Source: JAIBJN01 sp963784175
GTDB lineage: Bacteria > Actinomycetota > Thermoleophilia > Gaiellales > Gaiellaceae
Direction of reading: 5' to 3'
DNA: 64,000 nt
Assembly: GCA_963784175.1 (NCBI GenBank)
Contig: CAWAQJ010000015.1
Location: forward strand, 1 to 64,000
Every line of letters starts with the position of its first letter. Within the stretch, counting starts at the first letter, position 1. The notes beneath the pieces were generated by a model, which was not told the origin of the DNA, did no database searches, and saw only the letters and a list, made by a program, of their open reading frames with translations. The translations under genes were made by a program, and so were the position numbers. Below, one piece after another: positions 1-9,106 of this stretch.

Positions 1-703
1 TCGGCCTTGCTTCGGTGAGGAAGTACTTCGCGTAGCCGACGACCTCGCCGCCGGCCAGGGCGACGAACGTCGCCTCCGGCTTGTCGCCCGAGCCCTGCAT
101 GTCGTGGGCGAGCCAGTCCTCGAAGGCTTCCATCTCCTCGGCGTCCCCGCCCGGGACGTCCGCATAGGCCTGGACTGCGACCTCGTACATCCCCCGCGCC
201 ACCTCGGGTCGCTCGGCCCAGGTGACGATCTCGATTCCGGGCGGCAGCTGGACGGCAGGCTCTTCGATCGCCGCGAGCTCGAGCAGCAGCCGGGGATACC
301 GCTCGATCTCGCGAAACCCCCGGCGCCGGGCGAACGCGAGGCTCTCTTCGTCCGCCTCCGAGACGGAGGCGTGGATCACGTCGAGGGCGCGCTCGCGCAA
401 CCAGTCCGAGACGGTCGCGTACAGCGCGCTCCCGGCACCCCGGCGGCGGCCGTCCTCCAGCACGGTGAGCAGGAGGAACCCCGCGTGCGGGCGCTGCGGG
501 AGAATCGCAATCGCCGCCGAGCCCTTGTCCTCGCCGTCAACGGCGGCCAGGAACTCCTCGTAGTCGTTCACTCCAGCCCGGAACGACCTGACCTCCGCCA
601 TCGTCACCGCGCGGTGGGGCCAGACGGTGTTGTGGATCTCGAGCCCGAGCTCCTGCTCGTCCTCGCCCGCGCACGCGCGCACGCCGATTCCCGTGGAGGC
701 CAT
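1..703 (-). CDS. GNAT-family N-acetyltransferase, C-terminus cut by the window edge
   Basis: Reading the minus strand from the ATG at 703 gives 234 codons with no stop before the window ends. The product looks like a GNAT acetyltransferase, which moves an acetyl group from acetyl-CoA to an amine. The acetyl-CoA loop is visible as R86-R-R-G-A-G91 after a beta-strand (FLLLTVLEDG), followed by the usual 'A..N/FARRRGF' helix near residues 118-130. A second GNAT-like half begins near residue 155, so this is probably a tandem-GNAT protein whose last strands lie off the window. The substrate cannot be predicted. Confidence 0.8.
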   Translation of the reverse strand, partial: MASTGIGVRACAGEDEQELGLEIHNTVWPHRAVTMAEVRSFRAGVNDYEEFLAAVDGEDKGSAAIAILPQRPHAGFLLLTVLEDGRRRGAGSALYATVSDWLRERALDVIHASVSEADEESLAFARRRGFREIERYPRLLLELAAIEEPAVQLPPGIEIVTWAERPEVARGMYEVAVQAYADVPGGDAEEMEAFEDWLAHDMQGSGDKPEATFVALAGGEVVGYAKYFLTEARP

Positions 704-829
704 GCGTCAACCTACCCCTCTCTGACCGACAGGGCCCGTCAAACGGGGGATTCCGGCGCCCGCGCGCGCAAGGTTCGTCCTGCGCGGCCGTCCTCCCCTT
801 CGACAGCCCCCCACCGAAGGAGAATCAGA

Positions 830-1021
830 ATGCTGTCGGTCAAGGAGCCCGTGGAGACGTTCGAGCTCACCGTCGACGCCGACGAGACGACGCCCGCGGA
901 GGAATTGGCCGACCGGCTCAGGGCGTTTCCGAGGGCACAGCTCGGCTGGCGCCTGAAAGTGGCCCGCCGCGACGCGGAGGCGGCGAGCCGCCTCGCTGCC
1001 TCCGCGCGTCAGCCGGCCTAG
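830..1021 (+). CDS. small hypothetical protein (63 aa)
   Basis: A 63-residue acidic/basic protein starts at ATG 830, placed 6 to 8 bases after a good ribosome site (GAAGGAG at 816-822). The longer open frame upstream of this ATG is antisense to the GNAT gene and is not used. The sequence has an N-terminal beta-like stretch (TFELTVD) and a basic helical second half. I do not recognise a family. Its stop overlaps the stop of the convergent membrane-protein gene by four bases. Confidence 0.55.
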   Translation: MLSVKEPVETFELTVDADETTPAEELADRLRAFPRAQLGWRLKVARRDAEAASRLAASARQPA

Positions 1022-2283
1022 TCGGTCCGTCCGTCCGCGCGCTCCGAGACGGTCACCGTCTCCTTCTCCTTCGTGACCGTCCGCGACGCAGCGCCCGAAG
1101 GCTCGAGGCCGTCGCCCTCGATCTCGAGGCGCGGCGGCGAACCGCCATTTCGGTCCGAGCCCGCGAGCCCGAGGCTCTTCTCGAGGGTTCCTTCGGCGCT
1201 TCCGAGAATCACCTTCGTCCTCCGCTCGGCGAACCCGGCGAGGAACGCGACGATCCCGTAGTAGAAGAACGCCTGATCCGTATCCGGCAGCTCGACCTGC
1301 GGCAGCCCACTCTGGATGAGGAAGTACATCGCAACGCCGAAGATCGCGCCGATGAACGGTCGGAACGCGCCGAGCTTCCGCACGGTCGGCCGGCCGACCT
1401 CGTAGTCGATCGCGAACTTGTCCTCGTTGGCCATGCGGAACATGACGCTGACGATGGCACCGATGCCGCCGGCGGCGTAGGAGACGAAGAACGTCTCGAT
1501 CTCGCCCGTGTGCGGCTGCTCGATCCAGCCTCCTGCCCAGAGGGCGAGCAGTCCCAGGCCGGCGAGGAGGGCGGAGTAGAAGGCGCCGAGCATCATCCCG
1601 CCGAAGTAGACGACCCGCGCGGTCTTGTCTCCTGCGCGGTCGTAGTACCGCTCGATCGCGACCAGCTCGCGCTTCTGCGAGCTGACGATCTCGTCGACCT
1701 GAGCCTTCGTCGCCTTGCCCTCCGTGCGCTCGATGAACCCGAGCAGGTGGCTCTGCACGGCGAAGATCCACTGCATCGCGATCCGCTCGCTCGTCCCGCG
1801 GAGGATCTCGCCCACGCGGATCCCGAGTGTGTCGCAGTGGTGCAGGAGGTCGGCGATCGGCGACTCGCGGGCGAGCCAGTCCGTCACGCGATGGAGGCGG
1901 ATGATCGCGTCCGGGTCGGTGAGGGGATCCTCCGTCCGGGGAGCTTTTCCGAGCAGCGGCCGCCAGAGCGCGAGCCTCCGGCGCTTCTGGCGCCGCCGGT
2001 GCCGGACGGTCAGCGCGACCGCCGAGGGCCTGCGCCGGGACCAGTACGCGTGGAGAAGGGTCCCTTCCTTCTCCTGGAATTCCCTGAGCTTGTCCCGGAA
2101 GCGCCGCTCGAGCTCGTCGTCGGGCGCCCCGCGCCGCATGGCGCGCTCCCACTCGTAGTGGACGCGCACGACTTCGGCAAAGGAGACGGCTCCGGACTGG
2201 CCCGAGGCGACCTCCCCCGCGCTCGAGGGGACGACGGCCTGTTCGCTGGCGCCTGCCTCGGTCTGGAGGGCGGTGTCTGACAT
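1018..2283 (-). CDS. hypothetical multi-pass membrane protein (421 aa)
   Basis: The protein has a soluble N-terminal half rich in charged helices, including an arginine-rich stretch near residues 75-95. Four hydrophobic segments follow in the second half (starting VVYFGGMMLGAF, FFVSYAAGGIGAI, FRPFIGAIFGVAM and FFYYGIVAFLAGF), then a polar acidic tail. I chose ATG 2283 because the alternative TTG at 2331 adds 16 low-complexity residues. No enzymatic motif is visible. It may be a membrane-anchored regulatory or scaffold protein, but the function is not known. Confidence 0.65.
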   Translation of the reverse strand: MSDTALQTEAGASEQAVVPSSAGEVASGQSGAVSFAEVVRVHYEWERAMRRGAPDDELERRFRDKLREFQEKEGTLLHAYWSRRRPSAVALTVRHRRRQKRRRLALWRPLLGKAPRTEDPLTDPDAIIRLHRVTDWLARESPIADLLHHCDTLGIRVGEILRGTSERIAMQWIFAVQSHLLGFIERTEGKATKAQVDEIVSSQKRELVAIERYYDRAGDKTARVVYFGGMMLGAFYSALLAGLGLLALWAGGWIEQPHTGEIETFFVSYAAGGIGAIVSVMFRMANEDKFAIDYEVGRPTVRKLGAFRPFIGAIFGVAMYFLIQSGLPQVELPDTDQAFFYYGIVAFLAGFAERRTKVILGSAEGTLEKSLGLAGSDRNGGSPPRLEIEGDGLEPSGAASRTVTKEKETVTVSERADGRTD

Positions 2284-2537
2284 AGCGGCGTGCGCTGGGA
2301 GCCCGGCCGCATGCGGGCTTGTGCGCTTCAACTCAAGATACGCCGGTTGCCGGGTCCTGGCAAACGCGCGGCCGCAGAAATGACGCTCGGTCGAGTAGGC
2401 TCAGCGCCAGATCGAGGCCGTCGGCGGCGCATGACGAGATCGGGAAACGGTCACGTTCCGCGTCCTACGGGGCCGGCCTTTCGTCGCGGTCGGCCATGGC
2501 TGCAGTCGGCGCTCCCGGAGAGGACGAGGAGGATCGC

Positions 2538-4403
2538 ATGCATCGTCGATCGACAACACTTCCGGCTCGTGCCCGTCTTCTGCTCGCACTCGCATTCGCG
2601 CTTGCGCTGGGTGCGGTCGGTGCCGGATCTGCGAGCGCCGCTTCTCTGGCCGGCGGGTCGGCTGGAAGCCTGCCCGGCTTGGGCCCGAACGTGATCGTCT
2701 TCGACCCGAGCATGCCGGTCAGCGAGATTCAGGCAACCGTCGACGCGATCCATGCCCAGCAGGTCGACGCCGAGATGAGCACGAACCGCTACGCGTTCCT
2801 GTTCAAGCCGGGCGTGTATGGAACAGCCACCGAGCCGCTGCAGATGAAGGTCGGCTACTACACCGAGGTCGCCGGCCTCGGTGCCTCCCCGACGGACGTG
2901 ACGATCAACGGCAAGATCGAGGTCTACAACCGCTGCCTCGAGAACGGGGGCACGAGCAACTGCGTCGCCCTGGTCAATTTCTGGCGCACGCTGTCCAACC
3001 TGACCCTGAACATCAACAGCCTCAACCAGGACGGCTGTCGCGCCTCGGCAAACTTCTGGGCGGTCTCGCAGGCCGTGTCGATGCGCCGTCTCAACATCGG
3101 CGGCGCCAACCTCTCGCTCATGGACTACTGCACGGCCGGGCCGCAGTTCGCCAGCGGCGGCTTCATCGCCGACTCGAACCTCCCGTTCGTGATCAACGGC
3201 TCCCAGCAACAGTGGCTGATCCGCAACAGCCGGATCGGCGGCTGGTCGAACGCCGTGTGGAACCAGGTCTTCGCGGGCGTCGAGGGCGCGCCGTCGGAGG
3301 CGAGTTTCCCGAATCCGCCGTACACGACCCTGGACACGACCCCCGTGAGTCGTGAGAAGCCGTACCTGTTCATCGACGGGAAGGGCAAGTACAACGTCCG
3401 CGTGCCCGCGGCGCAGACAGACACCCGGGGCATCTCCTGGGGCGACGGCATGACGGCGGGGCACACGATCCCGCTCCGCCAGTTCTTCATCGCAACCCCG
3501 TCGGACTCGGTGCAGACGATCAACAACCAACTGGCCCGCGGCATGAACCTGCTGCTCACCCCGGGCGTCTACGACGTGGGGAAGAGCATCTTCGTCAAGC
3601 GCGCCAACACGGTGGTCCTCGGCATCGGCCATGCGACCCTCACCGCGGTCGACGGCGCGGTCCCGCTGACGGTCAATGACGTCCCCGGGGTCATCATCGC
3701 CGGCGTCACGATCGACGCAGGCACCGTCGAGTCGCCGATGCTCCTGCAGGTCGGCAAGAAGCCCAAGAAGAACGGCAAGAGCGACCCGTCCAACCCGACC
3801 ACGCTCTCGGACGTGTACTTCCGCGTCGGTGGACCGCACATCGGCAAGGCCGACGTCGCGCTCGAGGTCAACAGCGACGACGTCCTGATCGATCACACCT
3901 GGGTATGGCGCGGCGACCACGGCGTCGAGGGCTTCACCGACACCGAGCGCTGGAACACCAACATCGGCCGCAACGGCGTCGTCATCAACGGGGACAGCGT
4001 GACGGCGACCGGCCTGTTCGTCGAGCACTTCCAGCAGTACAACACCATCTGGAACGGCCAGGACGGCACGACGATCCTGTACCAGAACGAGCTGCCGTAC
4101 GACCCGCCGACCCAGGCGGATTGGATGAACGGCAGCATCGAAGGCTGGGCCGCGTACAAGGTCGGCGACCAGGTGACGACGCACAACCTCTTCGGGGGCG
4201 GCGTGTACGTCTTCAACCGGAACAACCCGTCGATCCACACCGAGAACGGCTTCGAGGTTCCGGTGACCCCCGGCGTCCGGTTGCATCACATCATGACCGT
4301 CAACCTGGGCGCGGGCACGATCGACCACGTGGTCAACGGCGTCGGCGGCCCGGCCGACACGAGCGGCATCGGAGTACCCGTGTTCGTCGTCGACTACCCG
4401 TGA
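2538..4403 (+). CDS. secreted right-handed beta-helix protein (pectate-lyase-like fold)
   Basis: The start at ATG 2538 is set by a strong ribosome site (GAGGAGG at 2526-2532). The first ~36 residues form a classic Sec signal peptide: MHRRS, a long Leu/Ala core, and a cleavage site after AGSASAA. The mature part has a phosphorylase-like opening (GPNVIVFDPSMP), FKPGVY/LTPGVY turns near residues 95 and 345, and many repeated short strands with Asn-rich turns. This is typical of secreted parallel beta-helix proteins related to pectate lyases and GH55-type glucanases. Streptomyces homologues are often mislabelled as adenylyl cyclase. It probably binds or cleaves an extracellular polysaccharide. 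It stands alone with no operon partner. Confidence 0.7.
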   Translation: MHRRSTTLPARARLLLALAFALALGAVGAGSASAASLAGGSAGSLPGLGPNVIVFDPSMPVSEIQATVDAIHAQQVDAEMSTNRYAFLFKPGVYGTATEPLQMKVGYYTEVAGLGASPTDVTINGKIEVYNRCLENGGTSNCVALVNFWRTLSNLTLNINSLNQDGCRASANFWAVSQAVSMRRLNIGGANLSLMDYCTAGPQFASGGFIADSNLPFVINGSQQQWLIRNSRIGGWSNAVWNQVFAGVEGAPSEASFPNPPYTTLDTTPVSREKPYLFIDGKGKYNVRVPAAQTDTRGISWGDGMTAGHTIPLRQFFIATPSDSVQTINNQLARGMNLLLTPGVYDVGKSIFVKRANTVVLGIGHATLTAVDGAVPLTVNDVPGVIIAGVTIDAGTVESPMLLQVGKKPKKNGKSDPSNPTTLSDVYFRVGGPHIGKADVALEVNSDDVLIDHTWVWRGDHGVEGFTDTERWNTNIGRNGVVINGDSVTATGLFVEHFQQYNTIWNGQDGTTILYQNELPYDPPTQADWMNGSIEGWAAYKVGDQVTTHNLFGGGVYVFNRNNPSIHTENGFEVPVTPGVRLHHIMTVNLGAGTIDHVVNGVGGPADTSGIGVPVFVVDYP

Positions 4404-4506
4404 CTCACCGGTCGAGCTGAGCCACCCAGCGTCCTGCCGGGCGCACGGTAATACTTCCCCGCCCTGACGGCGACCCGCGCCTGTCGGCGAGGAAAGGGAG
4501 GGAACG

Positions 4507-4833
4507 ATGCCCCTGTATCTCACGAGGTTCAGCTACACGCCCGAGACGTGGGCGAGGATGATCGGCAATCCGGAGGACCGCCGGAAGGCCGCGGAGTCCT
4601 ACATCGAGTCGGTTGGCGGCAAGCTCCATGGCTTCTGGTACGCCTTCGGCGAGCACGACGGCTACAACCTCTTTGAAGCGCCGGACAACGTCTCCATGGC
4701 GGCGGTCGCGCTCGCGATCGGCGGCGGCGGTGCGCTGAGCTCGATCGAAACGACGGTCCTCATGACCGTCGACGAAACGATCGACGCCCTGCGCAAGGCC
4801 GGGGAGGTCCAGTACCAGAAGCCGGGCGCGTGA
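4507..4833 (+). CDS. GYD-domain protein (108 aa)
   Basis: A short ferredoxin-like-fold protein of the GYD family. The diagnostic features are the opening MPLYLTRFSYT, the HGFWYAFGEHDGYNLFEAPD block near residues 40-59 (the HDGY corresponds to the family's GYD-type motif), and the C-terminal VDETIDALRKAG helix. Length matches the family (about 100 residues). ATG 4507 follows a purine-rich ribosome site (GGAAAGGGAGGGA). The family is widespread but has no firmly established biochemical role. Confidence 0.85.
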   Translation: MPLYLTRFSYTPETWARMIGNPEDRRKAAESYIESVGGKLHGFWYAFGEHDGYNLFEAPDNVSMAAVALAIGGGGALSSIETTVLMTVDETIDALRKAGEVQYQKPGA

Positions 4834-5157
4834 ATAAGAGGTGGGCGACGAGCGCGGCGTAGAGGTCGTCGGGAAGGTCGAGGGGCGGTAGCGGTCGTTT
4901 TCTCGAAGGTCCAGCGCACCCGGATCGCCCGCCGGGCTCATCGAGAGCGCCTATCAGTCTTCCTGCGTGGAGGATGGTGCGTCGGCCGTCGGGGCCTTCC
5001 CTTTCCTCTTGCCCCTTAGTCGGTCGTACAGGTCAAGAAGCGCCTGATTGCGGCTTCGAGAGCTTCTTGGGCTCCTAGCCCGACGTAACTGGCGTTTACG
5101 GACCACCTGGGTGGGAAACGCACCCTCGGTCAGGCAAGCCACAAGGGGGTCATTTTG
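4834..5157. other. intergenic region, no confident gene
   Basis: This 324-base gap between the GYD gene and the secreted protein holds no convincing coding sequence. A 62-codon minus-strand frame (4954-5142) ends in a plausible-looking helical basic tail but has no ribosome site and no recognisable family; it could be a decayed remnant. The end of the gap carries the ribosome site AAGGGGG of the next gene. Confidence 0.5.
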
Positions 5158-5928
5158 ATGAGGCTAGGGGTCGTTGTCGCTGTCGTTTGCGCGTTCGGGC
5201 TCGCAGGAAGCCCGGTCGCTCTCGGGCAGAGCACGCCGCCGAACGACGATTTCGACGGCGCAACCGTGATCGGGGCGGTGCCCTTCACGGACACGGTCGA
5301 TACCACGGCAGCGACTGTGGCGGTGGACGAGCCGACGGACTGCGATGGGGGGTTTGGCCCTCTTCCCAACTCGGTCTGGTATCGCTTCACCCCGGCGGAG
5401 GGCGGTCCTTACGAGTTCTCGACCGAGGGGTCGAGCTACTCGACAGCGGTCGGCATCTACACGGGCTCGCGGGGCTCGCTCACACTGGTGTCTTGCTTCA
5501 GTGAGGGGGCGGGGCTGATCGCCGAGGTTGGCGTCACCTATTACATCCGGGTCGCCGATTATTTCGGGCAGGGCGGCGGCTCGCTCGTCTTTTCCGCTCG
5601 CCGGGGCGTGACCGTCGATGCGCTCACGATCGACGGCACGGGGCTGCTTGATCGGACATCCGGCACTGTCACGGTGTCGGGGAGCGTCACATGCAGCGAG
5701 CCTGGAACCGTCGTTTTGACTATTGGGATTGAGCAGCGTCGGGGCCAAGGAGCCGCCGAGGCTGAGGTTCCGTGCTCGGAGACTCCCTCCACGTGGTCAG
5801 TGACGGTGTTTCCCTTCAACGATCGGTTTGGCCCTGGCCGCGCCCAGGTCTCCGCTCGGGCCGGTCTCTGCTCGCTACTCGTGTGCGACCTCGAGGAGGC
5901 GAGCGCGAGCATCCACGTGCGTGCCTGA
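5158..5928 (+). CDS. secreted protein with PPC-like beta-sandwich domain (256 aa)
   Basis: ATG 5158 lies about nine bases after AAGGGGG. The first ~25 residues (MRLGVVVAVVCAFGLAGSPVALGQ) are a signal peptide. The mature part begins with PPNDDFDGATVI and a SVWYRFTP motif, the hallmark of bacterial pre-peptidase C-terminal-like (PPC) or jelly-roll domains often fused to secreted proteases; it spans roughly residues 28-150. The rest is a second beta-rich region with paired cysteines. No protease domain is present, so it is probably a surface-exposed binding protein. Confidence 0.65.
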   Translation: MRLGVVVAVVCAFGLAGSPVALGQSTPPNDDFDGATVIGAVPFTDTVDTTAATVAVDEPTDCDGGFGPLPNSVWYRFTPAEGGPYEFSTEGSSYSTAVGIYTGSRGSLTLVSCFSEGAGLIAEVGVTYYIRVADYFGQGGGSLVFSARRGVTVDALTIDGTGLLDRTSGTVTVSGSVTCSEPGTVVLTIGIEQRRGQGAAEAEVPCSETPSTWSVTVFPFNDRFGPGRAQVSARAGLCSLLVCDLEEASASIHVRA

Positions 5929-6050
5929 CTGCGGGCTCATCCGCCGCCCGCGCCAGATAAACAGCGGCGGCCCGATTGCGAGGCTTGTCCGCCTGTACGG
6001 CTGCCCTTCCGCCGTCGCAAAGGACCCGCCCTTTCCCCACCAGGCGTGAT

Positions 6051-6121
6051 GGGCGCACCTGGGATCGAACCAGGGACCTCCCGCGTGTGAGGCGGGCGCT
6101 CTCCCGCTGAGCTATGCGCCC
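6051..6121 (-). tRNA. tRNA-Val (anticodon CAC)
   Basis: The minus strand folds into a full cloverleaf. The acceptor is GGGCGCA paired to TGCGCCC, the D-stem is GCTC/GAGC, and the anticodon stem is CCCGC/GCGGG with loop CTCACAC. The T-arm is CCTGG-TTCGATC-CCAGG. The anticodon CAC reads the valine codon GTG. The 3' CCA is not encoded. Confidence 0.95.
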
Positions 6122-6163
6122 GAGCGGTCGAAGTCTAGCGACGGCCCGCTGCTACGATCGATG

Positions 6164-6443
6164 TGCCCGGTCGCGCTAAGCGGGGAGCTAGCGGTTCCCT
6201 GAACCCGCAATCCGCTCCAGCGGGGCCGAATCCCTTCCCGAGGGGATGGCAATCGAGGAACGGGCTCGCGCACGCGAGCGTTGACGACCAGGTTCCGCGC
6301 ACCGGGAGCCTGTGAACCGCGTCAGGTCCGGGAGGAAGCAGCGCTAAGCAGTTTCTCCCGGGTGCCGCGGGGCAGCCTGGTCAGAGCGAGCGTCGCCGGC
6401 ACCGCCTCGAGAGCCTCAACAACGGAAGGTGCGTGACCGGGCA
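6164..6443 (+). ncRNA. ffs: signal recognition particle RNA (large bacterial type)
   Basis: The two ends pair (TGCCCGGTC at 6164 with GACCGGGCA ending at 6443), closing a rod of about 280 nt. The conserved SRP domain IV core is present near 6325-6350 as GTCAGGTCCGGGAGGAAGCAGC, which binds the Ffh M-domain. The 5' portion carries the Alu-domain type sequence found in Gram-positive SRP RNAs. The position immediately upstream of dnaX-ybaB-recR is the common arrangement in actinomycetes and firmicutes. Confidence 0.93.
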
Positions 6444-6490
6444 TATATCACGAGGGAACCCCTGGTTCCCCTGGCCCCCTCCTCTATACG

Positions 6491-8122
6491 ATGGCCAAGG
6501 TGACCGCGCTCTACAGGAAGTACCGGCCGCAGGACTTCGACGAGGTCGTCGGCCAGGAGGCCGTAGTCCGGACCCTCCGCAACGCGATCGAGCACGATCA
6601 GGTGCGCCAGGCCTACCTCTTCGCCGGCCCGCGCGGCACCGGGAAGACCTCGCTCGCTCGCATCCTCGCCAAGGCGCTCAACTGCGAGCAGGGCCCGACG
6701 GCGACCCCCGACAAGACCTGCAACTCGTGCGTCACGATCGCAAGCGGCACGTCGCTCGACGTGATCGAGATGGACGCCGCGAGCCAGCGCGGGATCGACG
6801 ACGTCCGCGAGATCCGCGAGCACGTCGTCCTCCAGCCGGTCGAGGGCCGGTTCAAGGTCTACATCCTCGACGAGGCGCACCAGCTCACGGACGCCGCGTG
6901 GAACGCGCTCCTGAAGCTGATCGAGGAGCCGCCGCCCCACCTCGTCTTCGTCTTCTGCACGACCGAGCTCCACAAGGTGCTCGGGACCGTGCGCTCGCGC
7001 TGCCAGACCTTCCTCTTCGCCCGCCCGCGGCTGGCCGAGCTCACGAAGCTGCTCCGCCAGGTCGCCGACGGCGAGCAGATCGAGGCGCCCGACGCCGCTC
7101 TCTCGCTGATCGCGCGCAGCGCGCGCGGGAGCTTCCGCGACGCGGTCTCGACGCTCGACCAGCTCTCAGCGGCGACAGACGGCGAGGTCACCGTACAGGC
7201 CGTGCTGCAGCTGCTCGGCGCCGTCGACGAGGAGGCGCTCTTCCGGCTCTGCGACCTGATCGTCGACAAGGACACGGCCGGCCTGCTCGCGTTCGTCGAG
7301 GAGCTCGCCGACCAGGGCCAGGACCTGGCGCGGCTGGTCAACGACCTGCTCGAGCACCTGCGCCACCTGCTCCTCGTCCAGCACATGGGTGAGGTGCCCG
7401 ACTCGCTCCCGGTCACCCCGGAAACCCGCGAGCGGCTGCGCTCCCAGGCCAACCAGCTCGGCGAGCCCGAGGTGCTGCGGCTCATCGACCTCCTCCACGT
7501 CGCCGTTGACGACGTCCGCCAGGGCGGCGACCCACGCCTGCCGCTCGAGCTCGCGCTCGTGAAGGTGACCCGGCCCGGCGCGGACCTCTCGCGTGAGTCG
7601 ACCGGCTACCGCCTCGAGCAGCTGGAGACGCGGCTGCGCGGCGAGCCCCAGCGGGCCGCCGAGCCTCGCAAGCCCGAGGCGGCGCCCGCCCCGGCCCCGG
7701 CCGCCGAGAGCCCTGCTCCGGCGCCGCAGCCCCCGGCGGGAGAAGGCCCACCGATCGACCTTGGCGAGATCCAGGCGGCGTGGAAGCAGACGATCCTCCC
7801 GGCGGTCTCCGAGAAGTCGATTCCGACCTACTCGGTACTCACGGAGGCGAAGCCGATCGCGCTCGACGGCGAGCGGCTCGTGCTCGAGTTCCCGCCGGCA
7901 GCCTCGTTCCACCGCGGGCTGGCCGAAGAGCCGAAGAACGCCGGCGTCCTCGCCGGTGTGCTCCACGAGGTCACGGGGCACCGGCTGGCACTCGCGTTCG
8001 AGGTCGGCGAGGCCCCGCACGAGGAGCCCGAGGCCGAGGAGGAGCCTGCGACCGAGGACGAGATCATCTCCCTGATGAAGACGACGTTCGACGCCCGCGA
8101 GATCGGGAAGGAGACCGACTAG
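6491..8122 (+). CDS. dnaX: DNA polymerase III subunits gamma/tau
   Basis: This is the clamp-loader ATPase of the replicative polymerase. The N-terminal AAA+ domain shows Walker A GPRGTGKT (residues 46-53), Walker B DEAH (127-130) and an SRC arginine-finger motif (RSRCQTF, about 168). The family's zinc module normally has four cysteines. Here Cys65, Cys77 and Cys80 are present, but the expected cysteine just before them is Asp (around D74). A Pro/Ala-rich linker near residues 390-430 precedes a tau-like C-terminal domain. At 543 residues it is compact. It opens the dnaX-ybaB-recR operon, with ybaB three bases downstream. Confidence 0.96.
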   Translation: MAKVTALYRKYRPQDFDEVVGQEAVVRTLRNAIEHDQVRQAYLFAGPRGTGKTSLARILAKALNCEQGPTATPDKTCNSCVTIASGTSLDVIEMDAASQRGIDDVREIREHVVLQPVEGRFKVYILDEAHQLTDAAWNALLKLIEEPPPHLVFVFCTTELHKVLGTVRSRCQTFLFARPRLAELTKLLRQVADGEQIEAPDAALSLIARSARGSFRDAVSTLDQLSAATDGEVTVQAVLQLLGAVDEEALFRLCDLIVDKDTAGLLAFVEELADQGQDLARLVNDLLEHLRHLLLVQHMGEVPDSLPVTPETRERLRSQANQLGEPEVLRLIDLLHVAVDDVRQGGDPRLPLELALVKVTRPGADLSRESTGYRLEQLETRLRGEPQRAAEPRKPEAAPAPAPAAESPAPAPQPPAGEGPPIDLGEIQAAWKQTILPAVSEKSIPTYSVLTEAKPIALDGERLVLEFPPAASFHRGLAEEPKNAGVLAGVLHEVTGHRLALAFEVGEAPHEEPEAEEEPATEDEIISLMKTTFDAREIGKETD

Positions 8123-8125
8123 CCC

Positions 8126-8446
8126 ATGTCCATGGACATGAACAAGATGCTCCAGCAGGTCCAGCAGATGCAGGAGGACATGCTCAAGGCGCAGGAGGAG
8201 CTCGCCAACGAGCGCGTCGAGGCCAGCGTCGGCGGCGGAATGGTCACCGTGACCGCGAGCGGCGCGGGCGAGATCGTCGGCGTGAAGATCTCGCCGGAGG
8301 CGATCGACCCCGACGACCCGGAGACGCTCGAGGACCTCGTCCTCGCGGGCGTCAATCAGGCGCTGAAGAACGCCCAGGATCTGGCGCAGTCGAAGCTCGG
8401 CGACGTCAGCGGCGGCCTCAAGGGCCTGGGCCTGCCGGGCCTATAG
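8126..8446 (+). CDS. YbaB/EbfC-family nucleoid-associated protein
   Basis: A 106-residue protein with an N-terminal helix rich in Met/Gln (MNKMLQQVQQMQEDMLKAQEEL). The family core follows: VEASVGGGMVTVTASGAGEIVGVKI, then the DLVLAGVNQAL helix. The family forms a tweezer-shaped dimer that binds DNA non-specifically. Location between dnaX and recR is conserved across bacteria. The start at ATG 8126 is three bases after the dnaX stop; an internal ATG at 8132 is an alternative start. Confidence 0.93.
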   Translation: MSMDMNKMLQQVQQMQEDMLKAQEELANERVEASVGGGMVTVTASGAGEIVGVKISPEAIDPDDPETLEDLVLAGVNQALKNAQDLAQSKLGDVSGGLKGLGLPGL

Positions 8447-8465
8447 GCACAATTCGCGGGCTGAC

Positions 8466-9056
8466 GTGTTCAGCCCGACCGTCGAAAACCTGATCGCGCA
8501 GCTCTCGCGCCTGCCCGGGATCGGCTCCCGCACGGCGCAGCGCCTGACATTCCACATCCTCCGCGTGTCCGACGAGGAGGCGCTCGCACTCGCCGACGCG
8601 ATTCGCGAGGTGAAGGAGCGCATCAGCTTCTGCCGCGAGTGCGGGAACCTGACCGAGGAGGAGCTCTGCGTGATCTGCCTCGACACGCGCCGCGACCGCA
8701 CGGTCGTCTGCGTCGTGGAGCAGCCGGCCGACGTGCTCTCGATGGAGCGCACGCACGAGTACCGCGGCCTCTACCACGTCCTCGGCGGCGCCCTCTCCCC
8801 GCTGGACGGCGTCGAGCCCCAGCACCTGCGCATCGACGATCTCCTCGCCCGCGTCGAGAGCAACGGCATCGAGGAGGTCGTGCTCGCCACGAACCCCAAC
8901 ATGACGGGCGAGGCGACCGCCGGCTTCATCGCCGACCGGCTGCGCGGGCGCACCCGAGTGACCCGTCTTGCGAGTGGCTTGCCCGTCGGCGGCGACCTCG
9001 AGTACGCGGACGAAGTCACCCTCGGACGCGCTCTGGCGGGCCGCAGGGACATGTGA
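8466..9056 (+). CDS. recR: recombination mediator RecR
   Basis: RecR works with RecF and RecO to load RecA at gapped DNA. Visible parts are the N-terminal helix-hairpin-helix (LSRLPGIGSRTAQRL), the C4 zinc finger (CREC-GN-LTEEELCVIC, about residues 57-72) and the Toprim domain (VCVVEQPADVLSMERTHEYRGLYHVLGG). The C-terminal Walker-like segment is ASGLPVGGDLEYADEVTLGRAL. The length of 196 residues is normal. The start is GTG at 8466. Confidence 0.95.
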   Translation: MFSPTVENLIAQLSRLPGIGSRTAQRLTFHILRVSDEEALALADAIREVKERISFCRECGNLTEEELCVICLDTRRDRTVVCVVEQPADVLSMERTHEYRGLYHVLGGALSPLDGVEPQHLRIDDLLARVESNGIEEVVLATNPNMTGEATAGFIADRLRGRTRVTRLASGLPVGGDLEYADEVTLGRALAGRRDM

Positions 9057-9070
9057 TGTTCACCTCTTTC

Positions 9071-9098
9071 TTGCATTAGGAAGCGGTGTCTGTATAGA
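9071..9098 (+). promoter_or_regulatory. candidate sigma-70-type promoter for the P450 operon
   Basis: A TTGCAT -35 (9071-9076) and a TATAGA -10 (9093-9098) are separated by 16 bases. This AT-rich island is conspicuous in the GC-rich background. The predicted start near 9105 places the strong hairpin at 9107-9142 at the very 5' end of the transcript. Confidence 0.45.
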
Positions 9099-9106
9099 GT
9101 GCTCGC

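Noticed and set aside
104..1021. Long plus-strand open frame over the first kilobase
   Set aside because: It is antisense to a clear GNAT gene for most of its length; only the last 63 codons with their own ribosome site are retained.
4954..5142. 62-codon minus-strand frame in the 4.8-5.2 kb gap
   Set aside because: Looks partly protein-like at its C-terminus but has no ribosome site, no family and no partner; treated as intergenic or a remnant.
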